From Macrostomum hystrix (lineage: Eukaryota; Platyhelminthes; Macrostomidae): a stretch of 64,000 bases of DNA. The notes under the pieces were generated by a model. That model was given only the letters and a program-made list of their open reading frames with translations, was not told the DNA's origin and searched no databases. The DNA is taken from the NCBI GenBank assembly GCA_950097015.1, contig CATNEN010000014.1, positions 1,550,001 through 1,614,000 on the forward strand, written 5' to 3'. Both the position numbers and the translations under genes were made by a program. Positions within the stretch are counted from its first letter, which is position 1. Each line of letters opens with the position of its first letter. Below are positions 10,216 to 20,610 of the stretch, piece after piece.

Positions 10216-10974
10216 ATCTGACATATCTGACAACAGATATTTTTTTAGAAGAGCTAGTGAAATATTTTAATTTTTTTGCGTCTTCGTTTTATCGATGTCT
10301 AGCTTAATGAATTTTCTTGTTATCTTCAATTATTATCTCTAGCAAAGAGGCCAGTTACGAGCGTACAAGCGGCTATTTCTAAGAAATAAGGAGGCCTGGG
10401 AAATCGACTATCTTTTCCTGATGTTGCACTCACTTTTGATGTTGTATTCTCAATCGAATTATACTTAGATGGTCTTAAAGCAAACAATCACAGAGATGGA
10501 AACTCATAATAAATTACTAAAACTATAAAAATCACAGAGAGAGAGTGTTTCCCAAACTCACGGATCCTGTGTGGGTAACCAAAGTATAGAAAGGGGTCTC
10601 AAAATAAGATCTGGGAGGAGTTTCCAGGAATCACAATTCCAATTCCAATGAAGTTCTTATTCTTTGTCTTAATGACAATCTGAGCTTTGTAAGAACTAGC
10701 CAGAGGTAGCAATGGCTAGCGACAAAGAGTTATCGGACCTAGCTAAGAGAGTGAATAGCAGTGCAAGAGAGGAAGGGACGGGCGGTCGGGACACTTCTCT
10801 CAGTGTAAGAGCTTTTATACTAGTCTGGCCAAAGGCTGTCATACGACAGGAGTCTCTAGGCGAATCCTAGAGCTCCTGCAAACGCATCCTCGCGCAGGAG
10901 GAAAAGCTGCATATTCTCTGGTCTTTGCAAGCGCGCGCAGATATAAGAATCGCATAGTAAAAATTGTAATACTT
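10216..10974. other. Gene-free stretch inside Polinton-1
   Basis: No credible coding sequence, RNA gene or tandem repeat was seen between the polB remnant and the LINE insertion. The left part is AT-rich; the right part has mixed composition with short palindromes such as CTAGGCGAATCCTAG. It should include the lost N-terminal codons of the protease that resumes at 12609. Confidence 0.5.
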
Positions 10975-12608
10975 CACTAGCTCAACAACAACAACAAAGT
11001 ACGCTGTCAGGTGGAAAAGGCAGCGTCACAGTGCACGCTTCAGAGCCTGGGCGCGAACAAAGGCCGCACCGCCGGCAGTGTCCGGGGCGCCAGCATCGGC
11101 CAGCAGGCAGTCGACGAAACGCCGAGTTCGGGCCTGGCCGCGCCGGTAGGGTGCCTGCAGCGTTAGCAGCAGCACCTCCTGCACCGGCTGCGGGCAGTAG
11201 GACTCGGCGCGGATGATGTGGCCTGCAAGCTGGAGTCGCCGAAGTCGCAGCAGTTCACTCGGACGGGCCAGGCCGGCGCGACGATAGAGTGCCGCGTTAG
11301 TGATCCGCTCGTCACTGATCTTAAAGGCGGCACGCAGCAGGCCAGCGTGCGCCGCGTTGACTTGCTGTTCTAGCGAATCCGTCAGCGTCCACGTCTCGGC
11401 GTTGTACAACAGGACGGTCTCGACCACCGCCTGGAACAGCGCTGCCCTCTGGCGATCAGGTAGGGCCTCGGACTGCAGGACCACCCTCACAGAACGAAAA
11501 GCAGCCCAAGCGAGCCCGCGGCGACGCCGCAGATCTTCGCGGACGTCAGGTACCAGACCGCCAAGGTAGACGAACTGCTGACAGCGCGGAAGCTCCGTTA
11601 CCTGCCCGTCAGCGCTTCGGCAGAAAATTGCGGCCTCGATGTCGCCCGGCACGCAGAGCACAACGGTCTTCTTCGTGTTGACCAACAGGCCGACGCTCGC
11701 TGCAGCGCTAACCAGCTTATCCAGCTGGCGCTGGGCGTCCTCTACGGTCGAGGACAGCAGGGCGAGGTCATCGGCGTAGCCAAGCACGCTGAGCCGCTTC
11801 TCCGGTTGACGTCGACCCACGCGTCGCCGCAGTAGGAAGCCGTCTTCGTCGGTAGGAAGAGCAGTTCGTAGCACCCAGTCAAGCACCAGGACGAACAGGA
11901 ACGGCGCTAGAGTGTCCCCCTGGAGCACCCCGGAGGATGTCTCGAAGGGGTCCGACAGGCCGTCCGGCGTCATCACAGCTGCTCTCGTAGCACAGTACAA
12001 CGCCATGATGGCGGAGATCAGCTGTTCTGGCACATGGTACGCGCGGAGCACATGTAGGAGCGCAGCCCTCGCAACTGAGTCGAAAGCCTTCATGAAGTCA
12101 ATGAAGACAACGATCAGGTCCAACTGGCGCGTGCGCGCCTCCTCGATGATTCGGCGAAGAGCTAGGATCTGCGTCACTGTGCCACGGTGGGGCCGAAACC
12201 CGTTCTGCTCAGGTCGCAGGTAGGGATCCAGCACGGGTTGCAACCGCGATAGCAGCATCCGGTTGAACATCTTCGCAGCACAAGATTGCAGGCAGATGCC
12301 TCGGTGCTCGTCTAGCCGCGTAGTGCCCGGCTTCTTTGGAATGGCGATGATGTGCGCCATGGTCCACTCAGTGGGTGCCACCTCACCGGAGAGCACGCGG
12401 TTCATCACATGGGCGACCTCACTGGCCACACAGTGGATGCGCAGCGCCTCGATGGGCACCTAGTCCGGACCAAGCGCCTTACCGCCCGGCGTTTTCTGGG
12501 CGAGCATTACGACTTCAGCCATGGTGACTGGTGCAACGTTAAAACTGTCCTCTGACGGCGACGGCGTCTCTGGCGGCAGCGTCAGGATGTTGGTCACTAG
12601 CTCAACAA
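10975..12608 (-). mobile_element. 5'-truncated LINE with 14-bp target site duplication
   Basis: CACTAGCTCAACAA occurs at 10975-10988 and again at 12595-12608, a perfect 14-bp TSD. The inserted body, 10989-12594, is a minus-strand reverse transcriptase gene with its 3' end on the left, where a short (CAA)n tract on the plus strand is the tail. The right end cuts the ORF, so the element is 5'-truncated, as expected for target-primed reverse transcription. Its GC content is far higher than the surrounding Polinton. It inserted into the Polinton protease gene. Confidence 0.9.
11026..12594 (-). pseudogene. Non-LTR reverse transcriptase (truncated ORF2)
   Basis: Reading leftward from the truncation point: a region ending KTPGGKALGPD, an in-frame TAG near 12463 (a Gly is expected here in GPDG), then fingers/palm blocks including PKKPGTTRLDEHRGICL, NGFRPHRGT, IVVFIDFMKAFDSV (motif A), GVLQGDTLAPFLF (motif B) and VLGYADDLALLS (motif C with the YADD catalytic pair), followed by a long C-terminal region with RRLQLAGHIIRAE and a basic RRGQARTRRF. 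The C-terminal AQALKRAL lies at the edge of the tail. No endonuclease is retained. The RT core is intact apart from the single stop. It belongs to the non-LTR class; I do not assign a clade. Confidence 0.85.
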
Positions 12609-12824
12609 TTGCAAATCCTAAACTTCCAAAGAGGCTTTATGAGAGATACACTGCCAGAATCTCCACTAGAAACAGAATGTGGAATCATGAACTTTGACCC
12701 TGCAGAAAAACCAGGTTCTCATTGGGTTTGTTGGGTAATTAATCCTATCCGCAAACATAAGTACTACTACTTTTACAGCACAGATCAGACGCAGATAGTA
12801 TGCATTCCAGGATTTGCGTTTTGA
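12609..12824 (+). pseudogene. Adenain-type cysteine protease fragment (Polinton-1)
   Basis: Directly after the LINE TSD, an open frame carries MRDTLPESPLETECGIMNFD and GSHWVCWVINP followed by KYYYFYSTD. This is the N-terminal half of an adenovirus-type (C5/Ulp1-like) maturation protease: the His of SHWV is the predicted catalytic residue and the segment after YYFYS would hold the acidic partner. The frame then ends and the Cys half is not seen. The LINE insertion separates it from any upstream codons. In the intact Polinton the equivalent gene is at 44909-45346. Confidence 0.65.
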
Positions 12825-13332
12825 ACCTCCTGGCTTGAGGTGGGACTTGTTAATGTTAAATTTTCCATGCTGACCAATGTAGTACAGCAATGGTTTAATA
12901 AACTCAGCAATCCATGATGGCTTGAGCACCCAGTGCTTATGAAAGCACTCTACTGACAGAGGCACTTAAGTAATCTGAAATTTAATTTTTGGAAAGTAAG
13001 ATAAAAGAAAGTTTTTAATATAAACAGAATGGATGCTTTATAGTGGTGAAGGTAAGGGAAGGGTCATGTGGTCATGATTTGTAGGTAAGGTACTAGATTT
13101 TTTCTGGTTGACGCTCGTTTCGTCTGCCGCCAGTTCGTCTGCCAATAGACGATGCGGTCGTTTCGTCTGCCTACGTTCAGTTTACTATATAAAATACAAA
13201 TATTTTGTGTACACGTCTTTTTACTTTACTAACACTATTGCACGAAGATATAGTGGAACAAACGTTTTATTAGATATTGCTCCTATGCCCCCTTCCAATA
13301 CCTAATGTTCTCAGTGAAAACTATCACTAGTA
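12825..13332. other. Gene-free stretch
   Basis: No supported gene. A minus-strand frame covers 12666-12965 but overlaps the protease relic and is unsupported. Around 13105-13165 the phrase CGTTTCGTCTGCC recurs imperfectly three times. The right end of Polinton-1 must lie in or near here, but no terminus like AGTAGTAGG inverted was found. Confidence 0.4.
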
Positions 13333-13633
13333 AGTAAGTACAGTGGCGGCGCAGGGGGGGCGGGGGGCTGTAGCCCCCGGGTGACCACCCCTCACCACCT
13401 CCAGGGGGGGGTGACCACCTGGCCCACCAAACACCACCCCCAGGGGGTGACCGCCTAGCCCACCAAACACCATCCCCAGGGGATGACCACCCTGCCGGTC
13501 ACCGACCCGCGAACCGCCACATATACACCCTCACCACTGTCCTGTCCTCCCTCCAAAGGGCTGCAGGCCCGCCGGGGCACGGGCAGGGGCATGGTGTGAC
13601 GATGTCAATGAATTCAATTTTCTTATTAATGGC

Positions 13634-13880
13634 AATAGAACCTGTTGTACTCGTACTTTAACTATCTTCGTTGTTAGTTGACCGATGCCACTGCTTAAGC
13701 AGCCATACCCTGTTCTGACCGATGCCGCTGCTTAAGCAGCCATACCCTGTTCTGACCGATGCCGCTGCTTAAGCAGCCATACCCTGTTCTGAACGATGCC
13801 GCTGCTTAAGCAGCCATACACTGTTCTGACCGATGCCGCTGCTTAAGCAGCCATAGACTTTTCTGTACCCCACTTAACAA
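13634..13880 (+). repeat. LTR-like fragment with five 37-bp units inside the hAT
   Basis: The sequence starting TGTTGTACTCGTACTTTAAC is the same as the start of the LTR at 16672. In the LTR the unit GACCGATGCCACTGCTTAAG occurs once; here it is expanded to five copies of 37 bp (13679-13865), each containing the palindrome CTGCTTAAGCAG. After the array the sequence diverges from the LTR. Confidence 0.8.
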
Positions 13881-14243
13881 GTGCGCGAGGCCCAGCCCCT
13901 CGCAAATATATTCACCTTCCTGCGTTCCCTTCAGCTTCTCGCTTTTGCGACTTAGTTACAGAACCTTTAAATTAGCTTTCCATAGAAATTTCATTAGCCG
14001 GATCACACGCGTGTTTTACAACTGTTGGGGCTGTGACCTTCGGGACTGCTCAGCGAGTCTTCACTTTCTTCTCGGCTTCAACTGGTCGTTGGGCTGCTTT
14101 GGAAGCCCAGATTGACATTGACGGACAAAGCCTCAAGCCAAAGAGACTGATCGACACAAGATCCAGGCCCAAGAACAGCCCACTATGAGGCTGTTCGAGC
14201 CCTACGGACTCGACTGGAGAACATCCTGGATGTACTCGACGCC

Positions 14244-15100
14244 ATGGGAAAAGACCAAACATTCTCTGTCGACACAAGGTCAGAGGCAATGTCTCTATCC
14301 ACGGCCATCTGCTCCTTCTCATTCTTTGCCTATATTTTCTATTGGGAGCCAATCCTGAAGGAGATCAACGTCGTTCAAAAATCTTTTCAGCAAAGAGGAT
14401 TGGGTGTTGACTCAACCAAGGTTCGTGTTGTTGGTCTTGAGCGCTTCTTGAATGAATCACGAGATGATGCTGTCAATGAGGCAGTCCATGAGGCGGAGTC
14501 CCTCTGCGAGAAGTTGGGGGTCACAATGGAGAAACGAGTGGCACGACGAAAGAGAATGCCTGGAGAGAATGCCAAGGACGCAGGCTTGACCCCAAAGGAA
14601 GAAATTCAAAGGCAGCTACTATCATCCCATGACAGGTTGTGTCAGGAGCTTTCTTCCCGATTTGATGCCATCAAATCAACGTGCGATATTTTCTGTCTCA
14701 TCGACATCCTCTTCACGAATAAGGACATAAAAAATGAGGTGAAAAAAGTCGTAGAGGCCTTCCCCACAGATGTCTCGACAGACCTCGAAGTCGAAGTTCA
14801 TCAGCTCCGAAGACTAGTGCCAGATGAGATCAATGAGAGGTCCACCGCAGAGGAAGTGCTACAATGGGCAATCAGGATGGAGCTACAGGATGGTCCTGCC
14901 TAACCTCATCGTGCTGCTGCGTTTGATTTTAACGTCGGCTGTGTCCGTTGCATCCTATGAAAGAAGCTTTTCAAAGTTGAAGCTCATCAAGAGTTAGCTA
15001 CGGTCAACGATGTCTCAAGCTCGACTTGATGGCCTCTTCATCCTTTCGATTGAACAGGCGGAGGTTAAAGCTCTGGATTTCAGCACGATCATCAGTAACG
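14244..15100 (+). pseudogene. hAT transposase, C-terminal part
   Basis: A 219-codon frame carries a helical region (FLNESRDDAVNEAVHEAESL, then RVARRKRMPGE) and continues past its stop at 14901 into LLRLILTSAVSVASYERSFS and KLKLIKS, followed after a TAG by SQARLDGLFILSIEQ. The last block is the hAT dimerisation region that normally ends the transposase, here of the type found in ZMYM/TTF-like zinc-finger hAT proteins. The catalytic DDE domain start, BED or TTF finger, and ATG are absent, so it is an internally deleted, dead transposase. Confidence 0.8.
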
Positions 15101-15239
15101 GGTGTGATTTTGGGTTTAAATGGTTAGGGTGTGAATATCTAGGGAAGGAGGGTGACCACCTGGAGAAGGGGGGGTGACCACCATTCACCGCCCCCCCCGA
15201 CCGGAGGTGCTGCGCCGCCACTGAGTAAGTAAGTCAATT

Positions 15240-16170
15240 ATCACTGCCTCATATATAAGCAAGGATGTATACAGTATAGTCTGCTTTAAAAATTTCTAAT
15301 TTCTACATTTCTAATTAGCAAGCATATCATTGCATGTCAAATCAAAGAGAATATATCAAACACGTTTTGCGTTTTGCCGTCGGCTATTTTTCCTCCGCGA
15401 CACCACTTTTGGTAATTCTTTCGCGTTGCCTCGGTTCTGAACGTCTGTTGGCATTTTGCGCACGGTAATTGGACGGCAACGAGCTCTCTGTGCAGTCTCT
15501 TCTGGTGTATGGCTAGACCGCCCCTGGATGCACAGACTTTGTTGCATCCATCATATCTGCATCGGTATCCTGTCAGCTCGTTCTCCTCTTTGTTTCCTGT
15601 TTCCTGTTTCTCTGTTTCCGTCGTTCTGCGGTTCCTCTTGGATCGCTCTGCCTCTTCCATACGCATCGCGTTCACTCTGCGCTTCACTGTCTCCCTCCAT
15701 CTCCCTCTGTCTCGGACGATGCAGTCAATGTCGATGGTGTCGACGCCTGCCTTCCTGACCATTAACTTCCAGTGGTTGGTAATCGTGCGCTGTCTCTTTT
15801 TGGCTTTCCTTATGTTTTCTAGCTTCTTGTCCCATCCTAGCACGCATTTCTTGGTGAGGCTAGTGTCGGGCATTCGGAGGACGTGGCCTAGGCGTCTCCA
15901 GTGGGCGATTTCGATCTTTGTCGCGATACTGTCCACGCCGAGTTCAGCTCTGACGTTCCACATGTTCACGCCCTTTTCTTACATCTCGACCAGGGGCGGT
16001 TTGGTCTTTTCGCTCCAGATGAAACGGTAGGGCTTGTCCATTGCTTGTTGCATCTTCTTGATGTCCGTCTTGTGGAAGGGGCGTGCTTCGGCATTGAAGG
16101 TCATGGTACTTTCCACGCATGCCTCCACAATTTTGGCTTGGGTCCGTTTCGTGAGGCGTGTTGAAAAAAA
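15240..16170 (-). pseudogene. LINE C-terminal fragment with zinc fingers
   Basis: Minus-strand coding sequence homologous to the C-terminal third of the nearly intact LINE at 58620-62643. It includes TQAKIVEACVESTMTFNAEA, then GVNMWNVRAELGVDS, IAHWRRLGHVLRMPD, and two C2H2-type fingers (CRYDGCNKVCASRGGLAIHQ and CAKCQQTFRTEATRKN). The 5' parts (endonuclease, RT catalytic core) are gone. A frame break lies near 15970. The left edge ends in AT-rich sequence without a clear TSD. Confidence 0.8.
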
Positions 16171-16330
16171 ATGCTGGTACCCATTTAACAGCTGGGTGAA
16201 CTGAAGCAATGCAGAGTAAAGTGCCTTGCTAAAGGACACAAATTGTTCCAGTGGAGTCGGGAATCGAACCCCCGACCTTCAAGTCGTGAGTCCGACGCTC
16301 TAACCACTAGGCTACAACCTCTTTGGAATA
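16171..16330 (-). mobile_element. tRNA-derived SINE
   Basis: Read on the minus strand, the head has a box A-like TAGCCTAGTGG (16303-16313) and box B GGTTCGATTC (16261-16270) at normal tRNA spacing, followed by a body containing GTCCTTTAGCAAGGCACTTTAC and CACCCAGCTGTTAAATGGGT, a motif I associate with widespread metazoan SINE bodies, then an A/T-rich tail. Acceptor-stem pairing is poor, so this is a SINE and not a functional tRNA gene. It lies immediately next to the LINE fragment. Confidence 0.7.
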
Positions 16331-16671
16331 CTAATAGTAGTATTCACAACATTTTACAATGGTCCGAAATTGGTCGTCCGTCGGCCGAAAGCGGACGTCT
16401 TTTCGACAAAAGTTATGCGTACAATAAACTAAAAAGCAGAGTCCGCCGGACGATGCTTTTTACACCGGGCAGAGACAAGGGACTACAGTGGAGGTCGATG
16501 GACTTCCCTGTCACATTGCTGACGTCCGGCCGGCCCCAGGCTCGCAACCACAGCTGCCTGGAGTAGAGCGAGCCGTTAAGCGGAGGAGGTGAACCCCGGC
16601 GGTCAAGTTGCGAGAGGTCGGCACCAGTCCGCTACGACGCTTAATCTCTTTTCTTGAGATCAGGGAGTAAT
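16331..16671. other. Gene-free stretch
   Basis: Mixed-composition sequence of unknown origin. CCGTCGGCCGAAAGCGG and other GC-rich short palindromes are present, but no gene, tandem repeat or element end is evident up to the LTR start at 16672. Confidence 0.4.
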
Positions 16672-17097
16672 GTTGTACTCGTACTTTAACTATCTTCGTT
16701 GTTAGTTGACCGATGCCACTGCTTAAGCAGCCATAGACTGTTCTGACCTGTCGCTAAATTATCATGAAGTGCGCCTGCACTGGCCCCCCTCATGCATTAT
16801 CTTCGCTGCCTGCCCACTTTATCTCTAATTGCTACGCCCCACCCCCCGTGTACGCCACCCCTCTCGATCTGCTCGTCTCTTATCTTTCTCTCCGCAATGT
16901 ACGCTCGGCCCCCCGCATTGTTATCTCGCTATAATGAAATAAAATCAATAAACATGGTTACGCGAGTTCTGACTATAAATCTTGGCCCGCAAGGGCTCTC
17001 GGTCCGCCTCTCAAGTGTTCTAATCGCATCAAAAACCAAGCATTGTTCAAGCCTCTCTTAAATTTGCGTGTAAATCACAACATGGCGCCCGATCTAA
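16672..17097 (+). mobile_element. LTR (plus orientation) followed by a primer-binding site
   Basis: A 411-bp segment starts TGTTGTACTCG and ends AAATCACAACA at about 17082, with short inverted TGTTG/CAACA ends. A polyadenylation-like AATAAA is at about 16945. Directly after it TGGCGCCCGATCT matches a primer-binding site for the 3' end of a lysine-type tRNA. It therefore looks like a 5' LTR of a plus-strand retrotransposon, but no plus-strand gag follows: after 20 bp a minisatellite and then minus-strand gag-protease begin. A second copy of its start is inside the hAT at 13634. Confidence 0.65.
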
Positions 17098-17106
17098 ATT
17101 AGGACG

Positions 17107-17372
17107 TTGTTTCTCTCGTCTCGTCGCGGTCTCGTCATCTCGGTTGTCTCGTCGCGGTCTCGTCGTCTCGGCTCTGTCTCGTCGCGGTCTCGTCATCTCG
17201 GTTGTCTCGTCGCGGTCTCGTCATCTCGGCTCTGTCTCGTCGCGGTCTCGTCATCTCGGCTCTGTCTCGTCGCGGTCTCGTCATCTCGGCTCTGTCTCGT
17301 CGCGGTCTCGTCATCTCGGCTCTGTCTCGTCGCGGTCTCGTCTCGCCTGTCTCGCCGCGGTTTCGTCAGTCT
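17107..17372 (+). repeat. 30-bp minisatellite (TCTCGTCGCGGTCTCGTCAT)
   Basis: About eight units of 30 bp with the core TCTCGTCGCGGTCTCGTCAT followed by CTCGGCTCTG. All frames stay open because the period is a multiple of three, giving artefact peptides. It sits between the LTR and the end of the minus-strand protease and runs in frame with that coding sequence as RPRRDRAEMT repeats on the minus strand. Confidence 0.9.
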
Positions 17373-18420
17373 CTCGCAGTCTTGAGGACCGCAAGCCAGT
17401 CGCGCCTGATCAGGTTCAAACCTGAGCCGTTGACGAGAAGCAGTAGAAACTCCTTGGCCACTCCATCCGCCCGCACTTGGACGATGATTCTGCTGAGCAG
17501 CGAAACTGGCTCTCCTAAATGCGTGCGCAGGTGGGCGTTGGCGGGCTCAAGCTTGGGCTGTCCTCGCAGCTCTGAGCGGAAGGTGTCCGACGAAATGAGT
17601 GAGACCGACGGACCGGTGTCGATCTCCATGCGCACCGGATTGCCTTCGATAAGCACCGTTGTCTCGATCGGCGGAATCTTCCCTCTCCGTTCGGCCATTA
17701 CGTGCAGTAAGTGCGTCTCTTCCTCTTACAGCTGGACCTCCCTGGCGGCCTGATCGCCCCGACGATTTGTGGCAGCCGGCGACTTCCAGGCAGCAGCCGC
17801 GTGGCCCAGCTTCGAGCAATTGAAGCATTTTTGTCAACGAAGGGACACTTGGCGGCCGCGTGCCGCTGCGAGAGACACCGAAAAAAGCGCTTAGCGACCG
17901 GCTGCTTGGCGATTTGGAAGGCCTCCTGGCTGGCCGATGATTTGGTCACCATCAGGTTCCCTTCGGCTGCTGAAGCTTCGGCCTGGGCTCGAGACAGTGC
18001 GGTATCGAGTGTAAGCTTCCGCTCAGACAGCAGCCTCCGCTGGATGTTTTCGTCGTTGATACCCAGCACGAACCTGTCCCTGAGCATGCTGTCCAGGCTG
18101 CTGCCAAAGTTGCAGTCCCTGGCCAGTCTGCGCAGGTCGGCGAGGAAGTCAGCAATTGCGACTCCGGGTGTAGAAGCGGAAGCGCAGAACGATCTCGGGT
18201 GGCTCGGGGTCGAAGTGATTCTTCAGGGTTTCGCAGATGTCTGCATAGCTGCTTGCAGCCGGAGTACCAGTGGCTAGCAGGCTGGCTATTAGCTGGTAAG
18301 TCTTCTTGCCGCAGACGCTGAGGAGAACGGCGCGCTTTTTCTCATCTTTGATGTCATTGGCCTCGAAAAACTGCTCCAATCTTTCCTGGTACTGCTGCCA
18401 TTTTTCTGTCCCCTTTTTAA
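17366..18420 (-). pseudogene. Gypsy-type Gag and aspartic protease (fragmented)
   Basis: Reading leftward: a Gag capsid-like region (MEQFFEANDIKDEKKRAVLL, ICETLKNHFDPEPPE), a frame break near 18150, then MLRDRFVLGINDENIQRRLL, a CCHC-like zinc knuckle relic (CLSQRHAAAKC, with later residues lost through a frameshift), and an aspartic protease with VRMEIDTGPSVSLIS (catalytic DTG) and the downstream NLIRRDWL. This is the standard Ty3/Gypsy order. No reverse transcriptase follows; the reading frame passes into the 30-bp minisatellite and stops. With the LTR at 18464-19519 it is the 5' third of a minus-strand Gypsy element. Confidence 0.8.
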
Positions 18421-18463
18421 AGAGGGTTCAATAGAGACAACTAAGCTCATTTCTCGTCGCCAC

Positions 18464-19519
18464 TGTAAAGACTTTGCTTAACATTGTAGAACGAATCTCC
18501 ACAACTCAACGAGATGACACAGCGACTTTTATATTTTATTTTATTTATCAAATCGATAGCAGTATTAGGGGTGGAGCTACTGACTCCGCGCGTGCACATA
18601 TGATAGAAGGGTTAAAAGCACGTACACACACAGTACATTCTAAATAATTGGATAGCGTGCGGGCAGGTGCACAACACACCTGCCTTAGCCAGCCGCAACC
18701 AGAGCCACGTCACCACACTATTAAATTAGGAGTACTACCAGTACTAAGTCTAAATACAAGAAGCAAATCGACAATTAAAAAGTTTATTATTACTTTGTAT
18801 TGTGACGTTGCTGCGCCGCGTGCGTCTTCTCCGTTTATGTGAACCTGTGAGTTGCACTGCAGCTCCTGCCGTGTTCCGCTCAATGTTCTACTTCACTTCC
18901 ATGTAGTTATTTATGTTGCTAGTTTCTCACTCTAAAGTTCTAATAATTAAAGTTTTTCTATTTCACTGTAAGTAAACGCCAACGAACAACGCGCTGTCCC
19001 CAACTTGTTTTTGCTGATGTCTCAATATCCTTTCCCCGAGCCAATGAGCGGGCGAGCTCTGTCTGGCTAGAATTATCGATCGCCGTTTTCTAGACAGGTT
19101 ATTTAACCCAGCTTATTTAACTAGGGCCCCTGAGCCCGCTCGCGCTCCACTGTCCTTTTTCACCCGGCCTGCCTCTCTGCCTCCGGACTGCCTTTGTCCT
19201 GGCCACTGTTACTTTCACCTGTCGTGTTCACTACCACTTACACTGCCGCTACCTTTTCACTGTCGCTTTTTGTGCTGCCTTACTGCAGCTGCCACTGGAT
19301 ACTTCTTGCCTACTCTCGGCATCACTCATACTGTTGGTTCTCACGGAGCTCCTGCACCTGACTTTAATTAACTATATTGCTTGTCGTACGTCCCAGTGGT
19401 TGTCTAATAAATAAAGAAATTAAGAGTGCCACGGCTACACTAAGTTACACGATACTCTGGACTATAACTGGATAATTCTGAACTGCCGACTGACTTTGTT
19501 CTCCTTTAATATCGTCACA
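18464..19519 (-). mobile_element. 5' LTR of the minus-strand Gypsy
   Basis: On the minus strand the segment begins TGTGACGATATTAAAGG at 19519 and ends GTCTTTACA at 18464 (TG...CA). Immediately downstream GTGGCGACGAGAAATGAG resembles a Gypsy primer-binding site, and Gag coding follows within about 50 bp. Its length of 1056 bp is within the range of animal Gypsy LTRs. No matching 3' LTR is present in the window. Confidence 0.65.
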
Positions 19520-19670
19520 GTATAGCAAAAACACGTACAGCAAATGATTCAGATTAAGCGATAGCCAGACTTCAGTTCATGCTTTGTGATTGATAGCGAG
19601 CGAGTGAATGATTTTGGAATTCGCAAATATAATGATGAAATCGCAACACTTTTAAAATTTTCATCTAACA

Positions 19671-20610
19671 AAAAGCAATTGAATTAAATTAAAGCGGCAC
19701 AAAAAGAATCACTAATGAATTACAATAAAGCCGAAACCAACAAAATTCGTTTTACGTCTGATACTATAGCATTTTGCAGGCTAGTGTTTGAATGTGTTTC
19801 AAGTTTTTATCGAAGAGTTACTCGACGCTGTCAACAATCGAGAAGAAGTCGATAATGCGGATCAACTCTGCATCATTATGGACGGTGCTCGATTTCACAA
19901 TGGCGTGAGGCTCCCGCAACAAAATGAAGCTAACTGGCAAGTCATGCAGCTGCCGCCGTACTCACCATTTTTGAATCCGACTGAGAGTGCGCACTCCTGC
20001 CTGAAGGCGACAATTAAGTCAGTTGTCTTTGCCCCAAGTTCAGCTCGAACTTGACTTAATCCACCACCACAGACAACACTATGCGAGTGGCGAATACTTG
20101 TTCTTCAGAGAATCGTAGAGAAAGCAACTTCCGAAATCACACCGGTCAAATGTGGAGGATGGTTTCGGAATGCACTCCGCTTCATCCCTAGATGTGTCGC
20201 GGGAGAAGACATCATTTGATTTCTGCCATATATCGGACAGCTTCACTGAAAGAAATCTTTTTCGAGTTTCATTTTGTACTTTTTCCTGGGTTTTGCGTAC
20301 TAGTTTTTCATATGTTTCGTCATAGCATCACAGTTAGCTGTCGAATGTTTGCTAAGCATTGAGAATTGATGAATTGCGTGCTCACATTATTTATTTGGTT
20401 GCAGGAATGCACATGGCTTTGACCATAGAGTGTAAAAAATTACACTGATTTTGTCATTGATTATTTAATTGCTTGCTTGTTTTCTCTACTAGCCTGCAAA
20501 ATGCTATAGTATCAGACGTAAAACGAATTTTGTTAGTTTTGGCTTTATTGTAATTCATTAGTGATTCTTTTTGTGCCGCTTTAATTTAATTCAATTGCTT
20601 ATTTTTCGAC
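19671..20610 (+). mobile_element. DDE DNA transposon derivative with ~115-bp TIRs
   Basis: The left arm (19671-19785) and right arm (20488-20606) are inverted copies over about 115 bp with only a few differences, both ending inward at GCAGGCTAGT. Between them is a fragment of a DDE_3-type transposase. The target duplication could not be defined. At about 0.94 kb with a partial transposase it is non-autonomous. Confidence 0.85.
19788..20054 (+). pseudogene. DDE_3-type transposase fragment
   Basis: An 88-codon frame with LCIIMDGARFHNG (the second catalytic Asp in the D-x-A-x-x-H context) and MQLPPYSPFLNPTESAHS (the third acidic residue in NPTE), the signature of the Tc1/mariner-like DDE superfamily. 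The first Asp and DNA-binding domain are absent. A stop at 20052 truncates it; coding-like sequence continues weakly beyond. It sits centrally between the TIRs. Confidence 0.75.

Larger units (their letters stand above)
13341..15223 (+). mobile_element. hAT DNA transposon with 8-bp TSD
   Basis: The element starts CAGTGGCGGCGCAG (13341) and ends with its exact complement CTGCGCCGCCACTG (15210-15223). AGTAAGTA precedes it (13333-13340) and follows it (15224-15231), a perfect 8-bp TSD diagnostic of hAT. The subterminal regions are rich in GGTGACCACC on both sides. At 1.9 kb it retains only the 3' part of a transposase; the missing N-terminal part is replaced by LTR-like sequence with a tandem array (13634-13870). 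Confidence 0.95.

Noticed and set aside
12666-12965. Minus-strand 99-codon ORF overlapping the protease relic
   Set aside because: Its right part is unrecognisable and the overlap is the complement of real protease coding.
16255-16320. Functional tRNA gene
   Set aside because: Box A and B are good but acceptor-stem pairing is poor and a SINE body follows.
17107-17372. Three overlapping ORFs with GLVISALSRR repeats
   Set aside because: 30-bp minisatellite translated in all frames.
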